NCBI GenBank assembly: GCA_041661665.1
Contig: JBAZTW010000023.1
Span: 1 to 38,957 of the forward strand
Direction of reading: 5' to 3'
DNA length: 38,957 nt
From: GWC2-45-44 sp041661665
Lineage (GTDB): Bacteria; Planctomycetota; Phycisphaerae; Sedimentisphaerales; UBA12454
Notes under the pieces: model-generated
Told to the model about the DNA's origin: nothing
The model's input: only the letters and a program-made list of their open reading frames with translations
The model's database searches: none
In this document: positions 19,639 to 28,109 of the stretch, in pieces
Layout of the letters: each line of letters starts with the position of its first letter
Numbering within the stretch: the first letter of the stretch is position 1
Program-made: the position numbers and the translations under genes

Positions 19639-19920
19639 ATTACCCTTCAGGGTAAGAAACTCCCGCGTTGATAAGTGTAACTTCTTACTTTAAAAGGTCT
19701 TACCCGCGGATTATCGAAAACATTAAATTAAACATTGTATAATTTGATTTTAATGCTTATTCGACGGACAGGCAATAAAAAACCCCGCACCTATTTTGTT
19801 ATCGAACGAACCCCCAGCATAAAGCTGGGGGCTAACTACCGCTCCATTACTGTCGCGGCTCTGAACGATGTCAAAATAAGTGCAGGGCTAAATATTTTTG
19901 ATATTAAATTTTTGATTTTC
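19639..19920. other. Repeat-rich spacer between gdhA and the UDG gene
   Basis: No gene is visible in about 280 bases. The main content is a nested palindromic element at 19781-19890 (listed separately). Before it lies an imperfect inverted run ACCCTTCAGGGT at about 19643-19654 and AT-rich sequence. Confidence 0.5.
19781..19890. repeat. Nested hairpin element ending in GGGCTAA
   Basis: An outer pair of arms, CCCCGCACCTATTTTG... (19783-19804) and ...CAAAATAAGTGCAGGG (19866-19887), is paired with few mismatches. The about 60-base loop holds a second complete element of the same type: CCCCCAGC / GCTGGGGG (19811-19831) followed by CTAAC. Both begin with AAC before the C-run and end with CTAA after the G-run. 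The form suggests one mobile repeat landed inside another. Confidence 0.7.
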
Positions 19921-21264
19921 TTATACGAGGCCCTGGTCGAGCATCGAATCAGCAACTTTTACAAAGCCGGCGATATTTGCGCCAACGATGAAATTGCCCT
20001 TCTTGCCATACTTTTCAGCGGCCTTGTTGATATTCTTGTAAATCGTAACCATAATGTTCTTCAATTCAGCATCGGCACGCTCGAATGTCCAGGCATAACG
20101 CTGGCTGTTCTGAGCCATTTCCAAACCTGAAACAGCTACGCCGCCTGCGTTTGCAGCTTTGCCCGGCAGGAACGCGACTTTGCTCTCAACGAACAAATCA
20201 GCGGCATCCGGAGTTGTAGGCATATTTGCGCCTTCGGCAACACAGATACAGCCGTTCTTTATCAAAGTCTTTGCGCCTTCGATATCAAGTTCGTTTTGAG
20301 TTGCGCTTGGCAGTGCGATATCGCACTTTACATTCCATATACCGTTGCAGCCTTCGCTGTACTTTGCGCCCTTATGAATCGAGGTGTATTCCTTAATTCT
20401 CTTTCTTTCGACTTCTTTAATCTGCTTAACAGTATCAAGTTTAATACCCTGCGGGTCATAGATAAAGCCGTTTGAATCGCTCATCGCAACGACTTTACCG
20501 CCGAGCTGCTGAACTTTTTCTGTAGCGTAAATAGCGACGTTGCCCGAACCGCTTACAACAACTGTCTTGCCTTCAAAGCTCTTGCCTATTGTCTTAAGAT
20601 GTTCGTCAACGATATAAACAAGGCCGTAGCCGGTTGCTTCTGTGCGAGCCAGACTGCCGCCCCAGTTGAGTTTTTTGCCGGTCAAAACGCCGGTGAACTC
20701 ATTTCTGAGTCTCTTATATTGACCGAACATAAAGCCGATTTCACGACCGCCTACGCCGATATCGCCTGCAGGCACATCGGTATCTGCACCGATATGTTTG
20801 CAAAGTTCGGTCATAAAACTCTGGCAGAACTTCATAACTTCGTTATCGCTCTTGCCTTTCGGGTCAAAATCGCTGCCGCCCTTGCCGCCGCCCATCATCA
20901 GCCCGGTCAGAGAGTTCTTGAAAATCTGCTCAAAGCCGAGGAACTTGATAATGCCAAGATAAACGCTTGGGTGGAAGCGGATGCCGCCTTTATACGGGCC
21001 CAGTGCGCTGTTGAACTGTACGCGGAAACCTCTGTTGACCTGCACTTTGCCGCTGTCATCGAGCCAGGGAACTCTGAACATCAATACCCTTTCAGGCTCG
21101 ACAATTCTCTCAAGGATTCGAGCATCTGCATAAGCCGGGTTCTCTTCAAGAACCGGCACTAAGCTATCCAGCACTTCCCTTACTGCCTGATGAAACTCTT
21201 TCTCGCCCGGATTACGCTTGAGAACGAGTTCATAAACACTTTCTACTGTTTTGTTTGTGGACAT
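19921..21264 (-). CDS. gdhA: NADP-specific glutamate dehydrogenase
   Basis: 447 residues, hexameric GDH. Converts 2-oxoglutarate and ammonia to glutamate with NADPH. Seen: the substrate region PYKGGIRFHP, catalytic lysine loop GGGKGGSDFDPKG, the region NWGGSLARTEATGYG, and the nucleotide-binding GSGNVA. Length is normal. The ATG at 21264 has GGAGG nine bases upstream, a strong start. It is divergent from the PEP/pyruvate-binding-domain gene, so they share a 216-base control region with a perfect palindrome. Confidence 0.95.
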   Translation of the reverse strand: MSTNKTVESVYELVLKRNPGEKEFHQAVREVLDSLVPVLEENPAYADARILERIVEPERVLMFRVPWLDDSGKVQVNRGFRVQFNSALGPYKGGIRFHPSVYLGIIKFLGFEQIFKNSLTGLMMGGGKGGSDFDPKGKSDNEVMKFCQSFMTELCKHIGADTDVPAGDIGVGGREIGFMFGQYKRLRNEFTGVLTGKKLNWGGSLARTEATGYGLVYIVDEHLKTIGKSFEGKTVVVSGSGNVAIYATEKVQQLGGKVVAMSDSNGFIYDPQGIKLDTVKQIKEVERKRIKEYTSIHKGAKYSEGCNGIWNVKCDIALPSATQNELDIEGAKTLIKNGCICVAEGANMPTTPDAADLFVESKVAFLPGKAANAGGVAVSGLEMAQNSQRYAWTFERADAELKNIMVTIYKNINKAAEKYGKKGNFIVGANIAGFVKVADSMLDQGLV

Positions 21265-21409
21265 TTTATTAAACCTCCATAAAAAAAGTTTTTAGTTGCC
21301 AAAACTATAAAATTTGTTAATAATGCATACCATAACCAGCTCTTTAATAAGCCGCATTTATAATGAGAATAAGCCGTAAAACTGTATAAAGCAAATTTAA
21401 AACCTTAAT

Positions 21410-21423
21410 AACTTATATAAGTT
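21410..21423. promoter_or_regulatory. Perfect 14-base palindrome between gdhA and the 870-aa gene
   Basis: AACTTATATAAGTT is self-complementary over all 14 bases and sits 58 bases before the plus-strand start at 21481 and 146 bases before the gdhA start. TATAAT-like boxes occur at 21429 and 21454 on the plus strand. It could be an operator for a divergent promoter, but AT-rich palindromes of this length can arise by chance. The LysR regulator two genes downstream is one candidate binder. Low confidence. Confidence 0.35.
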
Positions 21424-21480
21424 TTACTTATAATAACAGGCTAATATAGCCGATATAATCGTTAAAATCAGAGGTAAAAA

Positions 21481-24093
21481 ATGAAGCCGAATGAAAAACT
21501 CAGTACCGGCTTGCCGGGATTTGACAGGGTAATAAAGCAGGTTTTGCCAGGCGACAATATCGTCTGGTTAGTGGATTCCATTGAGGATTTTTGGCCGTTA
21601 GTAGAGCCTTACTGCAAAAACGCCATCGGCAGCGGCTGGGAGCTTGTTTATTTCCGGTTTGGAAAACACAAACCTTTCATTACCGCCGAAGATGGCGCAA
21701 ACGTCATTGAGCTTGACCCGGAACAGGGCTTCGAGACCTTCACCACAAATGTTCACAACGTAATAAATAAATTCGGCAAAGGCCACTATTACCTCTTCGA
21801 CAACCTCAGCGAGCTTGTGCCCGCCTGGTGCAATGACAGGATGCTGGGCAACTTCTTTATGCAGGTCTGTCCCTACCTTTATTACGCGCAGACCGTTACG
21901 GCATTTACGATGCTGAGAAATCAGCACTCGTACCACGCGACAAGGCCGATACTCGACACCGCTCAGGTTATAAGCAACGTTTATAAATACAAAGACAATA
22001 TCTACGTCCACCCGATTAAGGTTGACGGCAGATATTCCACGACAATGAATATGATTCATCTCTGGAAAGGCGATGATTTCATTCCCGTTCAGGACAGCGG
22101 AACAATTACCGAAATCCTGGCAAACGTAAGCGGCGTTGAACTTGATGTCGCAAATGAAAGGCTCGGCTACTGGGCAAGAATTTTCCACGATTCGGCACAA
22201 ATGCTGGAGGATTATAAGAAAAAATTGTGCAGTTCCGCTGAACTCGACAAAAGATTTCAACAGATTGTCAAAATGGTTATCTCGCGGGACGAGCGTATTT
22301 TAAAACTTGCCGAAAAATATTTTAATCTGGCGGATTTAATAAAAATCAGAAAACGAATGATTGGCACAGGCATTATCGGCGGAAAAAGCGTCGGTATGCT
22401 GCTTGCGCGGGCAATAGTCGAAAAGATAGAACCGCGATTTAAACAATTGCTTGAGCCGCACGATTCATTTTTCATCGGCTGCGACGTTTTTTACACTTAT
22501 CTGGTCAAAAACAAAATCTGGTGGCTCAGGCAAAAACAAAGAACAAGTTCAAATTTTCTCGACGGCGCAGCCGAGGGCAGACAAAGAATTTTGCAGGGCG
22601 AATTCCCGGAATACATTGTAAAACAGTTTATCGATGTCCTGGACTATTTCGGCCAAAGCCCGATTATCGTTCGCTCAAGTTCGCTGCTCGAAGACAATTT
22701 CGGAAACGCCTTTGCAGGAAAATATGAAAGCTTCTTCTGCACAAATCAGGGTACAAGGCAGCAAAGGCTCATCGAACTTCTCGATGCTATAAGAATGATT
22801 TACGCAAGCAGTATGAGCGAAGACGCTCTCAGCTACCGCTATAAATGGGGGCTGCTCGAAAAAGATGAGCCAATGGGTTTGCTTATTCAGCGAGTTTCCG
22901 GCGCACCGCTTGGCAGATATTTCTTCCCGCAGGCCGCCGGTGTCGCGTTCTCATTCAATCCTTACGTCTGGACAGAAGATATCGACCCGAAAGCCGGAAT
23001 GCTCAGGCTCGTATTCGGCCTTGGTACAAAAGCCGTTGACAAAAACGACGAAGACTACGCCCGAATAGTCGCCCTGAACGCACCTGCAAAAAGGCCGGAA
23101 GCCAATATCGACGAGGCGAGAAAATACACACAGCAAAAAGTTGATGTCATCGACCTTGAGGCCAGAGAGTTCGCCGCAAAACCATTTGCGGATGTCATAT
23201 CAAACCAGCCGGACGGTAAATTTTTGCTTGATATGTTCGCATCGCGAGATCGGGAAATGGAACAGAGAGCCGCCAGGCTCGGCCAGAAGGAAATTTTCAG
23301 TTGGGCCATTACATTTGAAAAACTCCTGACCAAAACAGATTTCGCGCAAAATATGAAAGAGATGCTCAGGATTATACAGGATGTGTACGGCTCGCCTGTT
23401 GATGTGGAGTTCACCGTCAATTTCCTCAACGAAACGGAATACAAAATAAATCTGCTCCAGTGCAGACCGCTCGAACTCCGCGGCGGCGATTCAATCATCG
23501 ACCCGACAACCGCGCTCAAACCCGAAAATATCGTAATGGACGCTTCCGGCCCGGTCATCGGCCAGAGCAGGCAGCTTTTCATCGACAGCGTAATTTACGT
23601 CGTGCCGGACGAATATCTGAAACTTAAAATCTCCGACAGGTACGAACTGGCAAGACTAATCGGCAAACTAAGTCATCTCGAATCTGAAAAAGATAAAACA
23701 ATAATGCTCCTCGGTCCCGGAAGATGGGGAACAAGTACGCCATCGCTGGGCGTGCCGGTATCATACCCGGAAATAAACACTATCAGCGTTCTGGTGGAAA
23801 TAGCGCTTTTAAACAAGGAAATGTCCGCAGATGTCTCGCTTGGCACGCATTTTTTCAGCGACCTGATTGAAAGCGATACCCTATACCTCGGCCTGCTTCC
23901 GCACAGAAAGAATAATAAAATCAGAACGGACTTTTTTGAAAGGGCGACGAATATCCTGCCGGATATTTTACCTGACGCGGCAAAATGGGCTAATGTACTG
24001 AAAGTAATCGACCCGCAAAAATCGCCCGCAGGCAAAACGCTTAACCTTTACGCAAACACCGTCGAGCAGAAATTTATATGTTATTGTAAATAA
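21481..24093 (+). CDS. KaiC-like domain fused to a PEP/pyruvate-binding (PPDK N-terminal) domain
   Basis: 870 residues. The N-terminus begins LSTGLPGFDRVI, which resembles the start of RecA/KaiC-type P-loop domains, but the expected Walker A (GxxGxGKT) is missing: the sequence reads VLPGDNIVWLVDS at about 21-33. The ATP-grasp domain of PEP synthase/pyruvate phosphate dikinase follows: GGKSVG at 300-305 and VRSSSLLEDNFGNAFAG at 397-413. The histidine swivel domain and the PEP-binding barrel of true PPDK/PpsA are not seen, so this is not a standard enzyme. A GPGRWG motif occurs in the C-terminal third (about residues 745). ATP-dependent phosphotransfer or a regulatory role is an inference. The start follows AGAGG at 21470. 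It is followed by a repeat and a lysR gene. Confidence 0.85.
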   Translation: MKPNEKLSTGLPGFDRVIKQVLPGDNIVWLVDSIEDFWPLVEPYCKNAIGSGWELVYFRFGKHKPFITAEDGANVIELDPEQGFETFTTNVHNVINKFGKGHYYLFDNLSELVPAWCNDRMLGNFFMQVCPYLYYAQTVTAFTMLRNQHSYHATRPILDTAQVISNVYKYKDNIYVHPIKVDGRYSTTMNMIHLWKGDDFIPVQDSGTITEILANVSGVELDVANERLGYWARIFHDSAQMLEDYKKKLCSSAELDKRFQQIVKMVISRDERILKLAEKYFNLADLIKIRKRMIGTGIIGGKSVGMLLARAIVEKIEPRFKQLLEPHDSFFIGCDVFYTYLVKNKIWWLRQKQRTSSNFLDGAAEGRQRILQGEFPEYIVKQFIDVLDYFGQSPIIVRSSSLLEDNFGNAFAGKYESFFCTNQGTRQQRLIELLDAIRMIYASSMSEDALSYRYKWGLLEKDEPMGLLIQRVSGAPLGRYFFPQAAGVAFSFNPYVWTEDIDPKAGMLRLVFGLGTKAVDKNDEDYARIVALNAPAKRPEANIDEARKYTQQKVDVIDLEAREFAAKPFADVISNQPDGKFLLDMFASRDREMEQRAARLGQKEIFSWAITFEKLLTKTDFAQNMKEMLRIIQDVYGSPVDVEFTVNFLNETEYKINLLQCRPLELRGGDSIIDPTTALKPENIVMDASGPVIGQSRQLFIDSVIYVVPDEYLKLKISDRYELARLIGKLSHLESEKDKTIMLLGPGRWGTSTPSLGVPVSYPEINTISVLVEIALLNKEMSADVSLGTHFFSDLIESDTLYLGLLPHRKNNKIRTDFFERATNILPDILPDAAKWANVLKVIDPQKSPAGKTLNLYANTVEQKFICYCK

Positions 24094-24099
24094 ATTATC

Positions 24100-24163
24100 G
24101 CCACGAAGACACAAAGGCACGAAGAAAAAAATATAAAACTTTGTGTCTTTGTGCCTTAGTGGC
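24100..24163. repeat. Inverted repeat GCCACGAAGACACAAAGG...
   Basis: Two arms of 25 bases (24100-24124 and 24139-24163) form an imperfect inverted repeat, with a short A-rich loop between. A stem-loop of this kind would also serve as a terminator for the preceding gene. It belongs in kind to the ACACAGAGG/CACAGAGTT-type repeats at 18896, 28344 and 29021 but is not a close match. Confidence 0.6.
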
Positions 24164-24177
24164 TAATTTGAATTTTT

Positions 24178-25062
24178 ATGCAAATTGAAACTTTACAAAT
24201 TTTTTGTGATTTGGCAGAGCTGAAAAGTTTTTCTCATACGGCTGAGAAAAATATGCTCAGCCAGTCTGCCGTCTCTCAGCAGCTTACGCAGCTTGAGCGG
24301 ATATTTAACACGCCACTGCTTAACAGGCAGCGAAAATCTTTCGGCCTTACCGATGCCGGAGAAATGTTCTACAATACCTGCAAAGACATTATAACCAGAT
24401 ACGACAATTTTCAGAGCGGCCTCAATTATCTGAAAAATTCCGCAAAGGGCAAAATCACTGCCGCTGCAATTTACAGTATCGGGATGCACAGCCTGCAGGA
24501 ATATGTCAAAAAATTCGTTGCCGCTCACCCCGATGTCCAGCTTGACCTCGAATACCTCAGCTCTTCTGAAATTTACAATCGTCTGCTCACCGGCCAAATC
24601 GATGTCGGTCTTGTCGCCGTACCTCGCAGCAGCCCGGACATTCAGGTTTTTGATTTTATTACCGAACCGATGGTCTGCGTTTGCAGCCCACTGCATCCAT
24701 TCGCGAAAAAAACTTTTATTGATGTCTATATGGTTCAGTATGAGCCTTTTATTGCTTTTGCCCGTAACGTACCGACACGCGATTTCATCGACCAGATGCT
24801 TATCCGCTATAATGTTGCCGTAAATCCGATAATGGAATTCGATAATGTCGAAACAATAAAAAGGGTTGTGGAAATCAACGCGGGAATCAGTATAATGCCC
24901 CAGACGACATTGAAAAACGAAATCGCAAACAAAACCATCAAAGCGATACCGTTTTCCAATGAAACCTTTAAAAGGCCGACAGGCATAATTATCAGAAAAA
25001 ACCGGGCAATGAACGATAATCTCAGGGCATTTATTGAATTGCTCTGCGGAAAAACAGTGTAG
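24178..25062 (+). CDS. LysR family transcriptional regulator
   Basis: 294 residues. The N-terminal winged helix-turn-helix is typical: FCDLAELKSFSHTAE, then LSQSAVSQQLTQLERIF and the L-x-R-x-x-K-x-F-x-LTDAG pattern (about residues 1-65). The C-terminal periplasmic-binding-like domain (about 90-290) senses an effector: the CysB/CysL-type fold. It follows the 870-residue gene in the same direction, so it may control that gene or gdhA. The ATG at 24178 lacks a clear ribosome binding site. The effector cannot be read from sequence. Confidence 0.9.
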   Translation: MQIETLQIFCDLAELKSFSHTAEKNMLSQSAVSQQLTQLERIFNTPLLNRQRKSFGLTDAGEMFYNTCKDIITRYDNFQSGLNYLKNSAKGKITAAAIYSIGMHSLQEYVKKFVAAHPDVQLDLEYLSSSEIYNRLLTGQIDVGLVAVPRSSPDIQVFDFITEPMVCVCSPLHPFAKKTFIDVYMVQYEPFIAFARNVPTRDFIDQMLIRYNVAVNPIMEFDNVETIKRVVEINAGISIMPQTTLKNEIANKTIKAIPFSNETFKRPTGIIIRKNRAMNDNLRAFIELLCGKTV

Positions 25063-25211
25063 CCAAACTATAATATTAGCTTTTTGTTCACTACTAATAG
25101 CAATAAATAGGATATATTTGCCAAAAGTCAGGGTTGACAAAAGGCCGCGTATAAGAGAAAATTGAGCTAAGTTATAATGAAATCAAAACCGATCACAAAA
25201 AAACGTTTATT

Positions 25212-26120
25212 ATGATAGCAATCAATGACAAAATTAGGCTGGCAAAGCCATTTCTTAAATGGGCTGGCGGAAAGACGCAACTTTTATGCGAGATTGAAAA
25301 TCGTCTGCCGGACGGTTTTTTGACCGGACAGATTACAACTTATATAGAGCCTTTTGTCGGTGGTGGAGCAGCCTTTTTTTATATCGCACAAAATTATCCT
25401 GAGATAAAAAAGTTTTATCTGTATGACATCAATAGCGACCTTGTTAATTGCTATAATGCAGTTAAATCAAAAGTTAAATCACTTATTAAATCTCTTGATG
25501 AAATTGAGTCAAGATTTCTACCCTTGAATCAAGAAAACAGAAAAAAGTTTTATCTTGATATCCGCAAACAATTCAATCATGAGAAAATAAATAATGGCGG
25601 GGTTGAAGTTGCCACAAAACTAATTTTTCTTAATAAAACGTGTTTCAACGGTCTTTATAGAGTGAACAGTAAAAATGAATTTAATGTGCCTTTCGGCGAT
25701 TATAAAAGTCCGAAAATTTGCGACAGGGAAAACCTTTTAGCTGTTTCTGAAGTTTTGCAAAGGGCTGAAATTATTTGCGGCGACTTTATAAAAAGTAAAA
25801 AATATATAAATAATAAAACATTTGTATATTTAGATCCGCCTTACAGGCCTTTGAACACGACTGCAAGTTTTACTTCGTATTCGAAAGATAGTTTTTCAGA
25901 GCAAGACCAGATCAGACTTGCCGATTTTTGTAAAGAAATTGAAAAAAAGGGCGCGAAATTTCTTTTGAGTAATTCGGACCCCAAAAACGAAAACAAGAAC
26001 GACCATTTTTTTGAGAATATTTTTAAAGGGTTTGATATTTGCAGGGTTAAAGCAAGTCGTATGATTAATTGCAAGGCAATAGGACGTGGGCAAATAAGCG
26101 AACTCTTGATAACAAATTAG
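25212..26120 (+). CDS. Dam-family DNA adenine methyltransferase
   Basis: 302 residues, alpha-class N6-adenine methylase. Motif X/AdoMet region FLKWAGGKTQ (15-24), motif I EPFVGGGAAFF (46-56) and motif IV DPPY at 208-211 are clear. Members of this family, such as DpnM and MboI methylases, usually methylate adenine in GATC, so GATC is a fair guess here, not proven. It heads an AT-rich three-gene block with a MutH-like nuclease and a second methylase. In the 149-base spacer upstream a TTGACA (25134-25139) and a TATAAT (25173-25178) occur but are not at promoter spacing. The block is AT-richer than its neighbours, a sign of transfer. Confidence 0.92.
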   Translation: MIAINDKIRLAKPFLKWAGGKTQLLCEIENRLPDGFLTGQITTYIEPFVGGGAAFFYIAQNYPEIKKFYLYDINSDLVNCYNAVKSKVKSLIKSLDEIESRFLPLNQENRKKFYLDIRKQFNHEKINNGGVEVATKLIFLNKTCFNGLYRVNSKNEFNVPFGDYKSPKICDRENLLAVSEVLQRAEIICGDFIKSKKYINNKTFVYLDPPYRPLNTTASFTSYSKDSFSEQDQIRLADFCKEIEKKGAKFLLSNSDPKNENKNDHFFENIFKGFDICRVKASRMINCKAIGRGQISELLITN

Positions 26121-26133
26121 AAAGCAAACACAG

Positions 26134-26757
26134 ATGGAAAGACAAGAAGCGGTCAAGAGGATTCAAAAACTTGTTGGACAAGACTTGCGAAAAATGGCAG
26201 ACACTTACGAGGTTACGGTTTTTCGCAATGGCAAAAAAAATAAAGGCTGGGCAGGCCATGTAATAGAAAGATATTTAGGACTGCCTATCAATTCTTCACA
26301 ATCTCCCAATTTTGGGTCTTGGGAATTAAAATCTATACCACTTAAATACTTAAGAAATGGGAATCTCACCGTAAAAGAAACAATGGCAATCACTATGATT
26401 GACCCATATAACGTAGAGCATACTGAATTTGAGAACAGCCATTTGTTGGCTAAATTAAAGAAGGCTGTTATTGTTGCCCGTATCTGGCTTGGACAAGAAG
26501 AGAAAATTTCTGTCTTATACAAAGTGGCAACATTTGATTTGGACAATGAAGAACTCTACGAGCAAGTAAAAAAAGATTATAACACTGTTCGAGATACAAT
26601 AATAAATAAAGGATTTAGGTCATTAACTGGCCATATGGGGGTGTATATTCAACCTCGAACAAAAGGGGCTGGTCATGGAAGTATATCCAGAGCGTTTTAT
26701 GCCAGACCTAACTTTCTTAAAAAGTTTGTATTCCCAGAGTTTCATGTGTCCGAATGA
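26134..26757 (+). CDS. MutH/Sau3AI-like restriction endonuclease
   Basis: 207 residues. The C-terminal part GVYIQPRTKG ... FYARPNFLKKF matches the style of MutH and Sau3AI (which cut at GATC). In the N-terminal part, KGWAGHVIERYLGLP holds E45, then SPNFGSWELKS has E64-L-K66. In E. coli MutH the catalytic set is D70, E77 and K79. Here the aligned residue of the PDF/PNF motif is N59, and no aspartate is seen in the preceding eight positions before E64. Either this subfamily normally has Asn here, the metal is bound otherwise, or the enzyme is impaired. Spacing N59-x4-E64-x-K66 equals that of MvaI (D50, E55, K57). It lies 13 bases after the methylase gene and overlaps the next by four. Confidence 0.8.
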   Translation: MERQEAVKRIQKLVGQDLRKMADTYEVTVFRNGKKNKGWAGHVIERYLGLPINSSQSPNFGSWELKSIPLKYLRNGNLTVKETMAITMIDPYNVEHTEFENSHLLAKLKKAVIVARIWLGQEEKISVLYKVATFDLDNEELYEQVKKDYNTVRDTIINKGFRSLTGHMGVYIQPRTKGAGHGSISRAFYARPNFLKKFVFPEFHVSE

Positions 26758-27494
26758 GTGAAACTAAAGATATAGATTATTCGCCAGAATTTACAACGGT
26801 CTGGTCGTTCCCAGAAAGGGGCAATTGGGCAACGCATAATCCAAAATATCGAGGCAATTTCGCTCCACAGATCGCAAAAAATATCATCGAGATGTATTCG
26901 CAGAAAGATAACACTGTTCTCGATCCAATGGTTGGCGGCGGAACCACTTTAATTGAATGCAAACTGCTTTGCCGAAATGGCATTGGTGTTGACATAAATC
27001 CACAGGCAATAGAAATCACAAAAGAGGCTTTGAAATTTAACCATCATCCAAATACTGAGCAGACCGTTAAAATTGGGGACGCAAGAAAATTATCCTTTAT
27101 CAAAGACGATAGTGTAGATTTGATTCTAGCCCATCCACCATATATGAATATTATAAAATATTCTGATGGTAATATAGCTGACGATCTGTCAAATATAGGA
27201 AGTTTGCCAAAATTCTGTGATGAAATTGAAATAGTTGCAAAAGAGCTTTATAGGGTACTGAAACCTGATAAATTTTGTGCGATACTTATGGGTGACACTC
27301 GCAAAAGCAAACACTTTGTGCCGATTGCGTTTAATGTGATGCAGCGATTCTTGAAAGTTGGCTTTGTCTTAAAAGAAGATATAATAAAGGTTCAGCACAA
27401 CTGTTCAGCAACAGCACAATGGAAGAACAAAGCAATAGAAAGTAAGTTTTATCTGATTATGCACGAACATTTATTCGTTTTCAGAAAACCTTAA
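26754..27494 (+). CDS. Second DNA methyltransferase with HPPY motif
   Basis: 246 residues. AdoMet motif I is DPMVGGGTT (57-65) and motif IV is HPPY (127-130), where SPPY/DPPY is more usual. Motif X-like NWATHNPKYRGN lies before motif I, so the order X-I-IV differs from classical beta-class enzymes, where IV comes first. HPPY methylases are known in solitary or phage contexts; whether it acts on N4-cytosine or N6-adenine is not decidable. Its ATGA overlap with the MutH-like gene marks co-translation. The order methylase-nuclease-methylase recalls DpnII-type systems, which carry two methylases. Confidence 0.85.
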   Translation: MSETKDIDYSPEFTTVWSFPERGNWATHNPKYRGNFAPQIAKNIIEMYSQKDNTVLDPMVGGGTTLIECKLLCRNGIGVDINPQAIEITKEALKFNHHPNTEQTVKIGDARKLSFIKDDSVDLILAHPPYMNIIKYSDGNIADDLSNIGSLPKFCDEIEIVAKELYRVLKPDKFCAILMGDTRKSKHFVPIAFNVMQRFLKVGFVLKEDIIKVQHNCSATAQWKNKAIESKFYLIMHEHLFVFRKP

Positions 27495-27503
27495 GATGTC
27501 TAA

Positions 27504-28109
27504 ATGAAAATAAAAGCTGTAATATTCGACCTTGACGGTACAATAACCGAGCCATATTTGGACTTCGACAAAATGCGGGCGGAAATAGGTCTTGCTCCAG
27601 ATTCCGAACCGATTCTCGAATCAATGCAGAAAATGTCCCCTGCGCAGCGGAAAAAAACCGAGGAAATTCTCTACAAACACGAGCAGCTTGCCGTTGAAAA
27701 TTCAACCCTGAATAAAGGAGCAACAGAGCTTTTCAACTGGCTGAAAAAAAACAATATCCCTGTCGGCATTCTCACACGCAATACCAAACACAACGCCGCC
27801 GCAGTCGCCGAAAAGCACAATCTCAAATTCGATGCTATTTTCGACCGCCACGACGGGCCGCCAAAACCCGACCCATTCGGCATAAAAAAACTCTGCGAAT
27901 TTTTCAAAGTCAAACCGCAGGAAACCTTAGTCATCGGCGATTACCTCTACGATTTGCAGTCCGCCAAAGCCGCTGGGGCAACCGCGATTCTCGTCCGAGC
28001 GGGTAAAAACGCCGAAAAATTCGGTTTCGAAGCCGATTATATCATTGACAGCTTAACAGAAATAATTGATATAATAACGAAGAATACATCGCGTAGGGTG
28101 GGCTCTTAG
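27504..28109 (+). CDS. HAD-superfamily phosphatase (phosphoglycolate phosphatase-like)
   Basis: 201 residues. The nucleophile motif IFDLDGT has D9 and D11, the second motif is in LTRN, motif III is a lysine in PPKPDPFG, and motif IV is GDYLYD. Family members dephosphorylate small phosphates or act as beta-phosphoglucomutases. The last residues (RRVGS) and the stop TAG at 28107-28109 are encoded by the GTAGGGTGGGCT repeat that begins at 28093, so the natural C-terminus may have been cut or extended by that repeat. It lies nine bases after the second methylase gene but with a different base composition, so it probably was there before the island. Confidence 0.88.
   Translation: MKIKAVIFDLDGTITEPYLDFDKMRAEIGLAPDSEPILESMQKMSPAQRKKTEEILYKHEQLAVENSTLNKGATELFNWLKKNNIPVGILTRNTKHNAAAVAEKHNLKFDAIFDRHDGPPKPDPFGIKKLCEFFKVKPQETLVIGDYLYDLQSAKAAGATAILVRAGKNAEKFGFEADYIIDSLTEIIDIITKNTSRRVGS

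Noticed and set aside
19781..19890. CRISPR-like or riboswitch reading of the repeat-rich spacer
   Set aside because: The units are nested palindromes, not evenly spaced direct repeats with unique spacers, and no downstream gene is in a riboswitch position.
24193..25140. 315-codon minus-strand frame opposite the LysR gene
   Set aside because: Entirely antisense to a plain LysR gene; no family features.
25134..25178. TTGACA and TATAAT boxes upstream of the Dam-like methylase as a promoter
   Set aside because: The boxes are 33 bases apart, far more than the usual 16-18, and no better -10 lies at proper spacing.
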